Numbered from the stretch's first letter, positions 9,235 through 17,677 are shown. The stretch is 64,000 nt of DNA from Winogradskyella alexanderae (GCF_020166335.1 NZ_JAIUJR010000001.1:248001-312000), one strand, 5' to 3'. The notes: generated by a model from the sequence alone, not told the origin. Numbers and translations are program-made.

Positions 9235-10473
9235 ATGAGAGTTAAAACGAGAGAAATGGACTTTAATGTAGAGGCAATAAGAAAAGACTTTCCAATTCTT
9301 AAAAGAGAGGTTAATGGCAAACCCCTTATTTACTTGGATAACGCTGCAACATCACAAACACCACAACAGGTTATCGATGTCATTGTAGATTATTATTCCA
9401 ATTACAATGCTAATATTCATCGTGGTGTCCATGCGTTAAGCCAAGAAGCCACAGATGCTTATGAGAATGCACGCAGAAAAATCCAAAAGCATTTTAATGC
9501 ACAACATCCCTATGAAATCATTTTTACTTCCGGTACAACGCATAGCATTAATGTAGTGGCAAATGGTTTTGCTTCACTTTTGAAGGAAGGTGATGAAGTC
9601 ATTGTATCTGCATTAGAACATCACAGTAATATAGTACCTTGGCAGATGTTGTGTGAAAAAACAGGTGCTTCGCTCAAAGTTATTCCGATGAGTTTAGAAG
9701 GAGAGCTGGTACTTTCAGAATACGATGCACTTTTAAATGAAACCACAAAATTAGTCTTTGTCAATCATATTTCTAATGCACTCGGTACTATAAATCCGAT
9801 TAAAACTATTATTGAAAAGGCGCATTCAGTTGGAGCTGCTGTATTAGTTGATGGCGCACAGGCTTGTCCTCATTTAAAACCAAATGTTCAGGAACTAGAT
9901 GTTGACTTTTACGTATGTTCGGCTCATAAAATCTGTGGCCCAACAGGAATAGGTATGCTATATGGCAAACAAGAATGGCTTAAAAAATTACCACCTTATC
10001 AAGGTGGTGGTGAGATGATTTCTGAAGTGACCTTTGAAAAAACAACCTACGCAGATCTACCTCACAAGTTTGAAGCTGGAACGCCTAATGTGTGTGGCGG
10101 TATTGCCTTCGGTGCTGCCATAGATTACATGAATACTATTGGCTTTGATGCAATCGCTAATTATGAAAATGAATTGTTAGAATATGCTACATCCGAGCTT
10201 CTTAAAATTGAAGGCATTAAAATCTATGGTACCTCTAAAAACAAGACATCGGTAATCTCATTCAATATTGGCAATATTCACCCTTACGACCTAGGTACAT
10301 TATTAGACAAAATGGGAGTTGCCGTGCGCACTGGTCAACATTGTGCACAACCTATTATGGATTTTTATCAAATACCTGGCACAGTCAGAGCATCATTTAT
10401 GTTTTACAACACCAAAGAAGAAATTGATCTTTTTATTGTTGCGCTCAAAAAGTCAATAATGATGTTATCATAA
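9235..10473 (+). CDS. sufS: Cysteine desulfurase SufS (group II)
   Basis: A 412-residue PLP enzyme that takes sulfur from cysteine and hands it to SufE. The PLP lysine is Lys232 in CSAHKICGPTG and the catalytic Cys370 is in RTGQHCAQPIMDFY, a loop type characteristic of SufS rather than IscS. The ATG at 9235 abuts the sufD stop; another in-frame ATG at 9256 would remove a seven-residue basic extension and fits the family's usual N-terminus better, so the start is uncertain. Its partner sufE is not adjacent but lies 2.2 kb downstream, beyond two lipoprotein genes. Confidence 0.96.
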   Translation: MRVKTREMDFNVEAIRKDFPILKREVNGKPLIYLDNAATSQTPQQVIDVIVDYYSNYNANIHRGVHALSQEATDAYENARRKIQKHFNAQHPYEIIFTSGTTHSINVVANGFASLLKEGDEVIVSALEHHSNIVPWQMLCEKTGASLKVIPMSLEGELVLSEYDALLNETTKLVFVNHISNALGTINPIKTIIEKAHSVGAAVLVDGAQACPHLKPNVQELDVDFYVCSAHKICGPTGIGMLYGKQEWLKKLPPYQGGGEMISEVTFEKTTYADLPHKFEAGTPNVCGGIAFGAAIDYMNTIGFDAIANYENELLEYATSELLKIEGIKIYGTSKNKTSVISFNIGNIHPYDLGTLLDKMGVAVRTGQHCAQPIMDFYQIPGTVRASFMFYNTKEEIDLFIVALKKSIMMLS

Positions 10474-10571
10474 GTATTTGGTTTTTAATCCTTTGATTGA
10501 GATAGGTATCTTCTGCACATTTATTTAATTTATTTCTTTATATCGATTTTCCTGATTGTTTTCTTAAATAT

Positions 10572-10604
10572 TTGTTAATAGTTTAAACATTTATTATATA
10601 TTCG
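10572..10604 (+). promoter_or_regulatory. Probable promoter of the M43 protease gene
   Basis: A TTG at 10572-10574, a 22-nt spacer and TATATTCG at 10597-10604 (one mismatch to TAnnTTTG) lie 30 nt before the ATG. The 160-nt gap after sufS shows no clear terminator, so some read-through from the SUF operon is possible. Confidence 0.4.
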
Positions 10605-10633
10605 GCCTTATTAATTAAAACTCATTAATACTT

Positions 10634-11689
10634 ATGAAAAAATCTTTATTAGGCCTCGTTCTATTTAGTGCTTTATTTATTGCTTGTTCTGAGGATTCAA
10701 ATCAACTTCAGGAACAGCAAACTACTGTAGATATGTCAGACTTCTATCTGTATACTGATGCTATTGAAGCAGGTACTTTAGATCGTGTCGCAAATGGCAA
10801 AAATTGTACTACCATGGAAGTACTAAACCGACAATTAAATGAAAATCCAGGGCTATACCAAGCCATGTATAATATTGAAGAAAGATCAAGGCGATTCACT
10901 AACAATTTAAGACCAGGTAATGGAAATGGAAATGGCGGTGGAAACAATGGCGGTGGAGGCGATGGTGGCGGTGAGCCGCCAGTTGACGATGGCTTAGGTT
11001 CTATTAATATTCCTGTTTATGTTTATGTAATTTATGCTAATAGTGTACAAAACATTAGTGATTCTCAAGTGAATTCACAAATAGCTGTTTTGAATGCTGA
11101 CTTCAATGACACAAACTTTAGTGATGTTAATACCTATCCTGAAAGAGGTGCAGATGTTGACATAACATTTACACTTGCAACTATTGACAGAAGAGCTAAT
11201 TCTACATCACAATGGGGAACTAATGATGCTGTTAAATCCATCTACCCAGCTCAACCGGGTCACTTAACAATTTGGGTAGCTAATATTGGTGGTGGAATAT
11301 TGGGTTATGCTCAATTTCCTGGTGGAAATGCTTCTACTGACGGTGTTGTTGTTTCTCCACAGTATTTTGGCACAAATGGCACTGCTACTGCTCCTTTTGA
11401 TGAAGGCAGAACAACCACTCATGAAGTTGGGCACTGGTTAAATTTAAGACATATTTGGGGAGATGGAAGATGTAACCGAGATGATTTTGTTGATGATACA
11501 CCAAAATCAGATCGCCCTAATTACGGTTGTCCTGGTCAGGTTAGTCACTGTAGATCTATTGATATGACCGAAAATTATATGGATTACACAGACGACGGTT
11601 GTATGGGCTTATTTACACAAGGGCAAAAAGAGAGAATGCGTTCTGTTCTTGCGCCAGGTGGTCCAAGAGATGAATATACAACTCTCTAA
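10634..11689 (+). CDS. M43-family zinc metalloprotease lipoprotein (pappalysin-like)
   Basis: A 351-residue lipoprotein with a signal peptide ending at Cys18 (FIACSEDSN). A Gly/Asn-rich linker (about residues 95-113) joins a short N-terminal region to the peptidase domain. The zinc site is His263-Glu264-x2-His267-x5-His273 in THEVGHWLNLRH, and the methionine turn is ENYMDYTDD, both diagnostic of the M43 (pregnancy-associated plasma protein A) metzincins. It is therefore predicted to be an active, envelope-anchored secreted-type protease. A strong terminator follows the gene. It separates sufS from sufE but shows no functional tie to Fe-S assembly. Confidence 0.9.
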   Translation: MKKSLLGLVLFSALFIACSEDSNQLQEQQTTVDMSDFYLYTDAIEAGTLDRVANGKNCTTMEVLNRQLNENPGLYQAMYNIEERSRRFTNNLRPGNGNGNGGGNNGGGGDGGGEPPVDDGLGSINIPVYVYVIYANSVQNISDSQVNSQIAVLNADFNDTNFSDVNTYPERGADVDITFTLATIDRRANSTSQWGTNDAVKSIYPAQPGHLTIWVANIGGGILGYAQFPGGNASTDGVVVSPQYFGTNGTATAPFDEGRTTTHEVGHWLNLRHIWGDGRCNRDDFVDDTPKSDRPNYGCPGQVSHCRSIDMTENYMDYTDDGCMGLFTQGQKERMRSVLAPGGPRDEYTTL

Positions 11690-11710
11690 TTAAATTATAA
11701 TCATTAGGAC

Positions 11711-11741
11711 AAAAAAGGCATCTAAAAGGTGCCTTTTTTTT
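11711..11741 (+). terminator. Intrinsic terminator after the M43 protease gene
   Basis: GGCATC, loop TAAAA and GGTGCC form a 6-bp stem (one T-G pair), preceded by an A-run and followed by eight T residues. Confidence 0.85.
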
Positions 11742-11794
11742 GGCACAGATTTAGCATAAAAAAAAGCAATATATTTAACTTAAAATATTAACAC

Positions 11795-12610
11795 ATGAAA
11801 TTTTTGCTTTCGCTTTTTAGTGTCGTCCTATTGGCTGATTCGTGCAACTCAGAAAAAAACCCAATGGAATCAAAACGCACAGACCAAAATTCTCTTTATG
11901 GCAATTATATAGTAACGTATTTGGGAACTAAGGTAATAGAATCAAAAACCTTAAAGATTTCATTCTCTAAAACCAATGAAGTTAAGGGATTTGGGGGCTG
12001 TAACAGTTTTTTTGGTTCCTTTGCTTTAGATGAAAGTAAAATTACTTTTGGCAATATTGCATCTTCCAAAAAGTTTTGTGGTAAAGAAATAAGCACAACA
12101 GAACGTCACTTTCTAACGGCATTAAATCAAACAAAAGAATTGGCTTTGACTGATAATGCACTCTCCTTATCTGCAGACAACAATGTCCTGCTTAAGGCAG
12201 TGAAAATTGATGAGGAAAAGGATACTATGGAGAAAATGACAGTTTTAAAACCTATTGTTATCTACAAAACAATTTCTAGAGGGTCTTTTGAATACATCAA
12301 GATTTCGGGTACAAAAGTTAGTTTGTCAACTGACAAAGACTTGAAATCGTTTAGTGATTATAACTGTGCGGAAAAAGCGCAAAACGAGCTGCATGAATTA
12401 CTCAATCAAATTGACCTGAACTCTTTGAATAAATTAAAAGCACCAACAGATAAACGCTTATTTGACGGTGCGCCTATTGCCACATTGACAATTCTAAAGA
12501 ATAAAGCAGAATTTACAACCCCTGGTTTTGATCATGGTTACCCACCCGATGAAATTAAAGCATTAGTTAATAAAGTGTTATCGATAAAAGAAAATGCAAC
12601 CAAAAAGTAG
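11795..12610 (+). CDS. META-domain lipoprotein (HslJ-like N-terminal half)
   Basis: A 271-residue lipoprotein; lipid Cys at residue 17 in ADSC. Residues 35-120 form a META/HslJ-like domain (VKGFGGCNSFFGSF, then ITFGNIASSKKFCG and a C-terminal ERHFLTAL helix), with a cysteine pair that could be disulfide-bonded. The C-terminal half (from about residue 145) is a second alpha/beta domain beginning KPIVIYKTISRGSFEYIKIS, found in other flavobacterial lipoproteins but not named here. META domains in bacteria have been linked to heat or antibiotic stress and protease inhibition, but no specific role can be given. It has its own short upstream region after a terminator. Confidence 0.82.
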   Translation: MKFLLSLFSVVLLADSCNSEKNPMESKRTDQNSLYGNYIVTYLGTKVIESKTLKISFSKTNEVKGFGGCNSFFGSFALDESKITFGNIASSKKFCGKEISTTERHFLTALNQTKELALTDNALSLSADNNVLLKAVKIDEEKDTMEKMTVLKPIVIYKTISRGSFEYIKISGTKVSLSTDKDLKSFSDYNCAEKAQNELHELLNQIDLNSLNKLKAPTDKRLFDGAPIATLTILKNKAEFTTPGFDHGYPPDEIKALVNKVLSIKENATKK

Positions 12611-12618
12611 GGTTTTTG

Positions 12619-12626
12619 TAATTTTG
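12619..12626 (+). promoter_or_regulatory. Promoter -7 box of the sufE operon
   Basis: TAATTTTG matches TAnnTTTG and lies 17 nt before the sufE ATG. No TTG is seen at the usual -33 spacing, so the promoter may be weak or activated. Confidence 0.45.
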
Positions 12627-12643
12627 CGACAAAGAAAAATAGG

Positions 12644-13066
12644 ATGACTATCGCAGAAGTACAAAATGAAATTATTGACGAATTCTCTATGTTTGACGAT
12701 TGGGAAGAGCGTTACCAATATATGATTGACCTTGGTAAAACACTGCCTTTAATTGACGAACAATACAAAACGGACGACCATATCATTAAAGGGTGCCAAA
12801 GTAAAGTATGGGTACATGCCGATATGAAAGACGATAAGGTAAATTTCACGGCCGATAGTGATGCCATTATCACCAAGGGTATTATTGCTATATTGATACG
12901 TGCGTTTTCTGGGCAACACCCAAATGACATCATAAAGGCAGATACTGATTTTATTGATAAAATTGGCTTAAAAGAACACTTGTCTCCAACACGAGCTAAT
13001 GGTCTTGTTAGTATGATTAAACAACTAAAAATGTATGCGATTGCATACCAAACACAATTGAAATAA
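12644..13066 (+). CDS. sufE: Sulfur acceptor protein SufE
   Basis: A 140-residue cytoplasmic protein of standard SufE length. The persulfide-accepting cysteine is Cys51 in IIKGCQSKVWVH, the same position as in the E. coli protein, and the GIIAILIRAFSGQ helix follows. SufE stimulates SufS and carries sulfur to SufB. It heads a second operon (sufE, SufT-like, HMG-CoA synthase, DUF2480) that is physically separated from the main SUF operon by two lipoprotein genes. Confidence 0.95.
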   Translation: MTIAEVQNEIIDEFSMFDDWEERYQYMIDLGKTLPLIDEQYKTDDHIIKGCQSKVWVHADMKDDKVNFTADSDAIITKGIIAILIRAFSGQHPNDIIKADTDFIDKIGLKEHLSPTRANGLVSMIKQLKMYAIAYQTQLK

Positions 13067-13067
13067 T

Positions 13068-13394
13068 ATGGGCGAATCAACAATAGATACAAATGTATTA
13101 GGCGAAAAAATTGTAAGAGTTCTTAAAACAATTTACGATCCCGAAATTCCTGTAGACATTTACGAATTAGGTCTTATTTACGATGTGTTTGTAAACGAAG
13201 ACTATGACGTTAAAATACTCATGACATTAACAACCCCTAATTGTCCTGTAGCCGAAACACTTCCATTAGAGGTAGAAGAAAAGATTAAGTCAATTAATGA
13301 GGTTAAAGATGCTGAAGTTGAAATTACTTTTGATCCGCCTTGGTCTCAAGATTTAATGAGTGAAGAAGCAAAGTTAGAATTGGGAATGTTATAA
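13068..13394 (+). CDS. SufT/MIP18-family (DUF59) Fe-S maturation protein
   Basis: A 108-residue single-domain DUF59 protein. The hallmark DPEIPVDIYELGLIYDV segment is at residues 24-40, the reactive Cys59 is in TTPNCPVAE, and the domain closes with VEITFDPPWSQDLMSEEAK. Relatives (SufT, PaaD, eukaryotic MIP18) help insert Fe-S clusters into target proteins. It starts 2 nt after sufE and is clearly co-transcribed with it, which supports an Fe-S role over the phenylacetate-oxygenase role of PaaD. Confidence 0.9.
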   Translation: MGESTIDTNVLGEKIVRVLKTIYDPEIPVDIYELGLIYDVFVNEDYDVKILMTLTTPNCPVAETLPLEVEEKIKSINEVKDAEVEITFDPPWSQDLMSEEAKLELGML

Positions 13395-13401
13395 ATAATA
13401 G

Positions 13402-14835
13402 ATGGTTAAAACAGGAATAGAAGCAATAGCATTTTACGTTCCAAAGCTCTATGTCTCTATGGACAATTTGGCTAATGCAAGAGGAATTGAAGCTGAAAAA
13501 TTAAAACGCGGTTTAGGACTTAATAAAATGGCAATTCCCGATTTTGGTGAGGATGCAGCTACTTTCGCGGCCAATGCACTTTTAGATTTAATTAACCAAA
13601 ATAATATTGATCCTAGTACTATTGGACGCGTATACCTTGGAACAGAAAGTGCTGTTGATGGTTCAAAACCAACAGCCACTTATGCTGTAGAGGTTGTAGA
13701 AAAAGAACTTTCATCTATTTATGGAGCCAGAAGTTTTAAGCACTGTGATATTTTAGATATGACATTTGCTTGTGTTGGCGCTGTAGATGCGATGCACAAT
13801 TGTTTGGACTGGGTGAAGCAAAATCCCAGTAGAAAGGCAGTGGTAATTGCTTCTGATCTCTCTAAATATAGCATCAATTCTACTGGAGAATACACTCAAG
13901 GTGCTGGAGCAGTTGCAATTTTAATTACAAGTAATCCATCATTATTAGAAATAAAAGATGTTTGGGGTGTTGCATCAAAAAGCGAAGGCGATTTTTTTAA
14001 ACCAAGACGTGTCCATAAAAAAGCCGATTTACTCAAATCGATAATAACGCATTTAAATCTCAAGCTATCTGAAGAGCAAATCAACTCGTTTTTAACATCT
14101 ACGACATCTGAATTTTGGAGTGATACTAACGAAATTGTTGAAGTCTTTAAGGAGGAACCTGTTTTTGATGGACAATTTTCAAATGCGTGCTACAAAGACC
14201 GTATTGCTGAAGCTTTAAACAATTTCAATACCCAGAAAGAAACTGACTTTACTACTTGGAATCAAATTATATTCCATTTGCCCTATGCGTATCACGGTAG
14301 ACGTATCATTTTTGATAATTGGCTTGAGTGGATTAAAAAATCTGGAACGTTTACGCTTTTAGAAGATGAGATTGGCAAACAAAGCCTTGCGAACGAAAAG
14401 GAATGGCTGAAAAAAGCATATAAGTCTTCGCTCTACAAAGAATATATACAAAACACTATTCAAGCTGGAGAGCTAGCATCTTCTGAAATTGGTAATATGT
14501 ATACAGCCTCAATTTTCATGGCATTATTAAGTTTTTTGTCCTACAGTTATAAAAATTCGAAGGAAATTTCAGGTCAAACCATTGGCTTCATTAGCTATGG
14601 AAGTGGTTCCAAATCTAAAGTTTTTGAGGGCGTATTACAGCCAAACTGGTCAGATAAGATAAAACACCTAAACCTGTTCGAATATTTGGATCAAAGAACG
14701 TCCATTGATGTTGACATTTATGAAAAGCTGCATAATTCAAGTCTGAGTAAGCCAGTTCTTGGCAATACAATTAGATTATCCCATATGGAGACTGAAGCAA
14801 CAGATTACGGTTTACGTCGCTATAAGAAAGATTAA
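13402..14835 (+). CDS. Hydroxymethylglutaryl-CoA synthase
   Basis: A 477-residue thiolase-fold enzyme of the mevalonate pathway that condenses acetyl-CoA with acetoacetyl-CoA. The catalytic triad can be assigned: Glu82 in GTESAVDGSKP, Cys124 in MTFACVGA and His292 in FHLPY. It is longer than typical bacterial forms (about 390 residues), with extra sequence between the conserved blocks from Cys124 to the C-terminus. The mevalonate route is used for isoprenoids in Flavobacteriia. Polyketide beta-branching HMGS homologues exist, but no polyketide genes are near. It is tightly linked to sufE and the SufT-like gene (7-nt gap), an interesting association. Confidence 0.9.
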   Translation: MVKTGIEAIAFYVPKLYVSMDNLANARGIEAEKLKRGLGLNKMAIPDFGEDAATFAANALLDLINQNNIDPSTIGRVYLGTESAVDGSKPTATYAVEVVEKELSSIYGARSFKHCDILDMTFACVGAVDAMHNCLDWVKQNPSRKAVVIASDLSKYSINSTGEYTQGAGAVAILITSNPSLLEIKDVWGVASKSEGDFFKPRRVHKKADLLKSIITHLNLKLSEEQINSFLTSTTSEFWSDTNEIVEVFKEEPVFDGQFSNACYKDRIAEALNNFNTQKETDFTTWNQIIFHLPYAYHGRRIIFDNWLEWIKKSGTFTLLEDEIGKQSLANEKEWLKKAYKSSLYKEYIQNTIQAGELASSEIGNMYTASIFMALLSFLSYSYKNSKEISGQTIGFISYGSGSKSKVFEGVLQPNWSDKIKHLNLFEYLDQRTSIDVDIYEKLHNSSLSKPVLGNTIRLSHMETEATDYGLRRYKKD

Positions 14836-14839
14836 TATT

Positions 14840-15346
14840 ATGTCTGAAGAAATCACTAATAGAGTTGCCAACAGCAAACTTAAAGTCATTGACCTTGAGG
14901 ATTATTACCCTGAAGGTAAGCGCGTATTATTCGATGTTAAAGACTGGTTATTCGAAGAATTAGTATTACGGGAAAAAGAGTTTCGGTCCTATGTAGAGGC
15001 ACATGACTGGTCCCAATATAAAGACTGTTACGTTGCACTATATTGCTCTACAGACGCCATAATACCAGATTGGGCTTATATGCTCATTACCATTAAATTA
15101 ATAGATCACGCAAAAAGAGTTGTGATTGGTTCTTTAGAACAGCTTGAATCTATATTGTATGCTTCAATAATTTCGGATATTGATCTTAAGACTTTCAGGG
15201 ATATGCCAGTAATCATAAAGGGATGTTCAAATAAGCCCGTTCCATCAAACGCCCTGGTAATGCTTACCGAAAAACTTCAACCAGTAGCAAAATCTATAAT
15301 GTTTGGTGAGGCATGTTCTTCTGTTCCTCTCTATAAAAAAAAGTAA
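14840..15346 (+). CDS. DUF2480 family protein
   Basis: A 168-residue cytoplasmic protein. The start is taken at the ATG of 14840, 4 nt after the HMG-CoA synthase stop; a longer frame back to 14759 would run inside that gene and is rejected. Recognisable DUF2480 segments include LEDYYPEGKRVLFDVKDWL, VALYCSTDAIIPDWAYML and VIIKGCSNKPVP near the C-terminus. The family is found mainly in Bacteroidota, commonly near SUF genes, and has no established biochemical function; three cysteines in short loops could bind metal (inference). It is the last gene of the sufE operon. Confidence 0.87.
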   Translation: MSEEITNRVANSKLKVIDLEDYYPEGKRVLFDVKDWLFEELVLREKEFRSYVEAHDWSQYKDCYVALYCSTDAIIPDWAYMLITIKLIDHAKRVVIGSLEQLESILYASIISDIDLKTFRDMPVIIKGCSNKPVPSNALVMLTEKLQPVAKSIMFGEACSSVPLYKKK

Positions 15347-15359
15347 TTCAAAAAAAGTT

Positions 15360-15387
15360 GTGACCTTTTAATAAATTATTGGTCTAA
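15360..15387 (+). promoter_or_regulatory. ECF-sigma-like element GTGAC-N17-GTCTAA before the DUF3078 gene
   Basis: GTGAC (15360-15364), 17 nt and GTCTAA (15382-15387). The same layout with the same 17-nt spacing and a shared TTGTGAC core occurs before mscL at 61934. The form resembles extracytoplasmic-function sigma promoters (GTGAC/GGAAC -35, GTC -10). The match is by eye between only two sites. Confidence 0.4.
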
Positions 15388-15408
15388 CACTCATAAAGAG
15401 TGCTTTTT
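15388..15408 (+). terminator. Weak terminator after the DUF2480 gene
   Basis: CACTC, loop ATAAA and GAGTG form a 5-bp stem followed by cTTTTT. It would end the sufE operon, but it also overlaps the predicted start of transcripts from the ECF-like element, so it could lie in a leader instead. Confidence 0.5.
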
Positions 15409-15409
15409 A

Positions 15410-15438
15410 TTGAGGAATTCTATTTTCTCTTATATTTG
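15410..15438 (+). promoter_or_regulatory. Housekeeping promoter of the DUF3078 gene
   Basis: TTG (15410-15412), an 18-nt spacer and TATATTTG (15431-15438) form a complete Bacteroidota sigma-A promoter, placed 36 nt before the ATG. It is one of the best promoter matches in the window. Confidence 0.75.
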
Positions 15439-15474
15439 CGCGAGTTACTGTAACTTTCTTAACATTTATTAATT

Positions 15475-16404
15475 ATGAACAAAAAATTAATCTTATCAGC
15501 CATATTTTTAATGGTTATTTCTTTTGGTTTCTCTCAGACCAAAGAAGAATTAGAAACACAAAAAGCTGAGAAACAAGCTGAAGCAGACAAATATCAAGCT
15601 GAGGCAGATGCATTACAAGCTCAAATTGATGCTCTTCCAGGTTGGCGTATTGGAGCATTTGGTACAATTGGCGGTAGTTTGTCAAACTTTAGCAACTGGT
15701 ATGCACAAGGTGCGCCTAACAATTCATCCGGTAATATTGGTTTTACGGTAAATGCCTTTGCTAATTTACTGGAAGATAAATTTTTCTGGAGAAACTCCTT
15801 AAATACCAACCTAAACTGGGTAAAATTGGATAATAAGGATATTGATACGGATAGTGGCGATTTTGAACCTACAACAGACGTCTTTAATATCTCGTCTCTG
15901 TACGGTAGAAAATTAAGTAAAACATGGGCCGTATCTGGATTAATGGAATACAGAACTACCATCCTGAATAATTTTAACGATCCAGGTTATTTAGATCTGG
16001 GTGTTGGTGCCACTTGGACGCCAATTACAAACTTGGTCGTAGTAATACACCCTTTAAATTACAACTTTGTTTTTGCTGATGATAACACCATTTTCAACTC
16101 ATCTTTAGGTGCAAAAATAGTTGCAGACTATACTAGACAAATTGGTAAGATAAACTTTAAATCAAACTTTTCTACATTTCAAAGTTATGAAGACGGTGAC
16201 CTTTCTAATTGGACGTGGATCAACTCTTTCAGCTATACCTTATGGAAAAACTTTGGTGTTGGATTTGATTTTGGCCTAAGAAGTAATAAGCAAGAAGCCT
16301 TAAACTATCAAGTTAACACTTTAGGAAATACAGATGTTACCTTTGATAATGTAGATAATGATCTCCAATCGTATTACACAATTGGCATAAGCTACAATTT
16401 CTAA
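15475..16404 (+). CDS. DUF3078 outer-membrane beta-barrel protein
   Basis: A 309-residue exported protein with signal peptide MNKKLILSAIFLMVISFGFS. The mature N-terminus is a short coiled coil rich in Ala, Glu and Gln (residues 21-53, with repeated QAEAD units). The remainder (from PGWRIGAFG) alternates hydrophobic and polar residues and ends in YTIGISYNF with a terminal Phe, as in outer-membrane barrels. This matches DUF3078, a Bacteroidota family of unknown function. It is a single-gene unit with a strong housekeeping promoter, a possible ECF-type promoter and a perfect terminator, suggesting abundant and stress-tuned expression (inference). Confidence 0.87.
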   Translation: MNKKLILSAIFLMVISFGFSQTKEELETQKAEKQAEADKYQAEADALQAQIDALPGWRIGAFGTIGGSLSNFSNWYAQGAPNNSSGNIGFTVNAFANLLEDKFFWRNSLNTNLNWVKLDNKDIDTDSGDFEPTTDVFNISSLYGRKLSKTWAVSGLMEYRTTILNNFNDPGYLDLGVGATWTPITNLVVVIHPLNYNFVFADDNTIFNSSLGAKIVADYTRQIGKINFKSNFSTFQSYEDGDLSNWTWINSFSYTLWKNFGVGFDFGLRSNKQEALNYQVNTLGNTDVTFDNVDNDLQSYYTIGISYNF

Positions 16405-16418
16405 CATTAATCTAAACT

Positions 16419-16455
16419 GAATAAAAAAGGAGCCGTAATGGCTCTTTTTTTATTC
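16419..16455. terminator. Bidirectional terminator between the DUF3078 gene and hflX
   Basis: A 16-bp stem (GAATAAAAAAGGAGCC paired with the mirror arm, one G-T pair) around the loop GTAAT, with an A-run on one side and a T-run on the other. It can stop both convergent genes and overlaps the last 6 bases of hflX. Confidence 0.92.
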
Positions 16456-17655
16456 AATCTCTTCTATGTCTGGATACAAGAAGTGGTTATAAGGAAAACG
16501 CGTAATGTGAATTTCTCTCACCTCTTTATAAACACGTTTTCTAAACTCCTCAAGATTTTCTTTGTTTAGCGCAGAAATAAACAAGGCATTATCACCAAGT
16601 TTAGCCATCCAGGTTTTCTTCCAATCCTCTATGGTGTAATTAGCTTTAGTAAGAAGTAGCTCTCCTTCCTCAACAGGTTCTGGTTTGTAAGCATCTATCT
16701 TATTAAATACCATAATTGTAGGTTTGTCTTTACTTTCAATTTCATCCAAAATTTGATTAACAGACTCTATATGCTCTTCAAAATTGGAATGCGAAATATC
16801 TACAACATGCAGTAATAAATCTGCTTCTCGTACCTCATCTAAAGTAGACTTAAAAGATTCCACCAATTGCGTTGGTAACTTTCTTATAAACCCCACAGTA
16901 TCACTTACCAAAAACGGCAAATTGCCAATTACAACTTTCCTTACAGTTGTGTCTAACGTTGCGAACAACTTATTTTCTGCAAATACATCGCTCTTGCTAA
17001 TAACATTCATTAAGGTAGATTTACCAACGTTTGTATAACCAACTAAGGCAACACGAACCATTTTACCACGATTGCCTCGTTGCACGGCCATTTGTTTATC
17101 TATAGTTTTAATCTTAGCTTTAAGAAGCGCTATCTTATCTCTAACAATACGTCTATCGGTTTCTATTTCGGTCTCTCCTGGTCCTCGCATTCCAATGCCT
17201 CCTTTTTGTCTTTCAAGGTGCGTCCACATTCCTTTCAGTCTCGGGAGCAAATATTCGCATTGGGCTAATTCTACTTGAGTTCTAGCGTAACTTGTTTGAG
17301 CGCGTTGTGCAAAAATGTCTAGAATTAAATTTGTTCTATCTAGGATTTTACAATTAAGAATTTTACTAATATTTCGTTCTTGAGCCGGTGATAATTCATC
17401 ATCAAAAATAACTGTCCCTACCTCGTTTTCCTTTACGTACTGCATTACCTCATTCATTTTTCCAGTTCCAATAAACGTCTTTGGATTGGGCATAGTCATC
17501 TTTTGGGTAAAGCGTTTGACAACATCTCCACCTGCTGTGTAAGTTAAAAACTCGAGTTCATCAAGATATTCTTTAGATTTTTCCTCGTCCTGATCTTGAG
17601 TAATTATACCAACAAGAACTACTTTTTCTAATGCAATGTCCTTTTTCTCAATCAT
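16450..17655 (-). CDS. hflX: GTPase HflX
   Basis: A 401-residue ribosome-associated GTPase that splits stalled 70S ribosomes in known species. The N-terminal HflX domain contains GTGKMNEVMQYV; the glycine-rich linker GMRGPGETEIETDRR precedes the G domain with G1 GYTNVGKST, G3 DTVGF and G4 NKID. The start is placed at 17655 (MIEKKD); an upstream in-frame ATG would add the hydrophobic leader MFNFVLYFY, which has no counterpart in the family. It is convergent with the DUF3078 gene and divergent from the endonuclease-family gene. Confidence 0.95.
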   Translation of the reverse strand: MIEKKDIALEKVVLVGIITQDQDEEKSKEYLDELEFLTYTAGGDVVKRFTQKMTMPNPKTFIGTGKMNEVMQYVKENEVGTVIFDDELSPAQERNISKILNCKILDRTNLILDIFAQRAQTSYARTQVELAQCEYLLPRLKGMWTHLERQKGGIGMRGPGETEIETDRRIVRDKIALLKAKIKTIDKQMAVQRGNRGKMVRVALVGYTNVGKSTLMNVISKSDVFAENKLFATLDTTVRKVVIGNLPFLVSDTVGFIRKLPTQLVESFKSTLDEVREADLLLHVVDISHSNFEEHIESVNQILDEIESKDKPTIMVFNKIDAYKPEPVEEGELLLTKANYTIEDWKKTWMAKLGDNALFISALNKENLEEFRKRVYKEVREIHITRFPYNHFLYPDIEEIE

Positions 17656-17669
17656 ATAAAAATAAAGTA

Positions 17670-17677
17670 CAAAGTTA
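17670..17677 (-). promoter_or_regulatory. hflX promoter -7 box
   Basis: On the minus strand TAACTTTG matches TAnnTTTG, 14 nt before the chosen ATG, which predicts a very short leader of about 8-10 nt. The box also argues against the longer HflX start at 17682, which would lie upstream of it. Confidence 0.5.

Noticed and set aside
12712-13092. A 126-codon minus-strand frame opposite sufE
   Set aside because: It is a shadow of the confidently assigned sufE coding sequence and lacks homology-like features.
14759-14839. A longer N-terminus for the DUF2480 protein
   Set aside because: The extension lies within the HMG-CoA synthase gene in another frame. The ATG at 14840 follows its stop by 4 nt and fits the family start.
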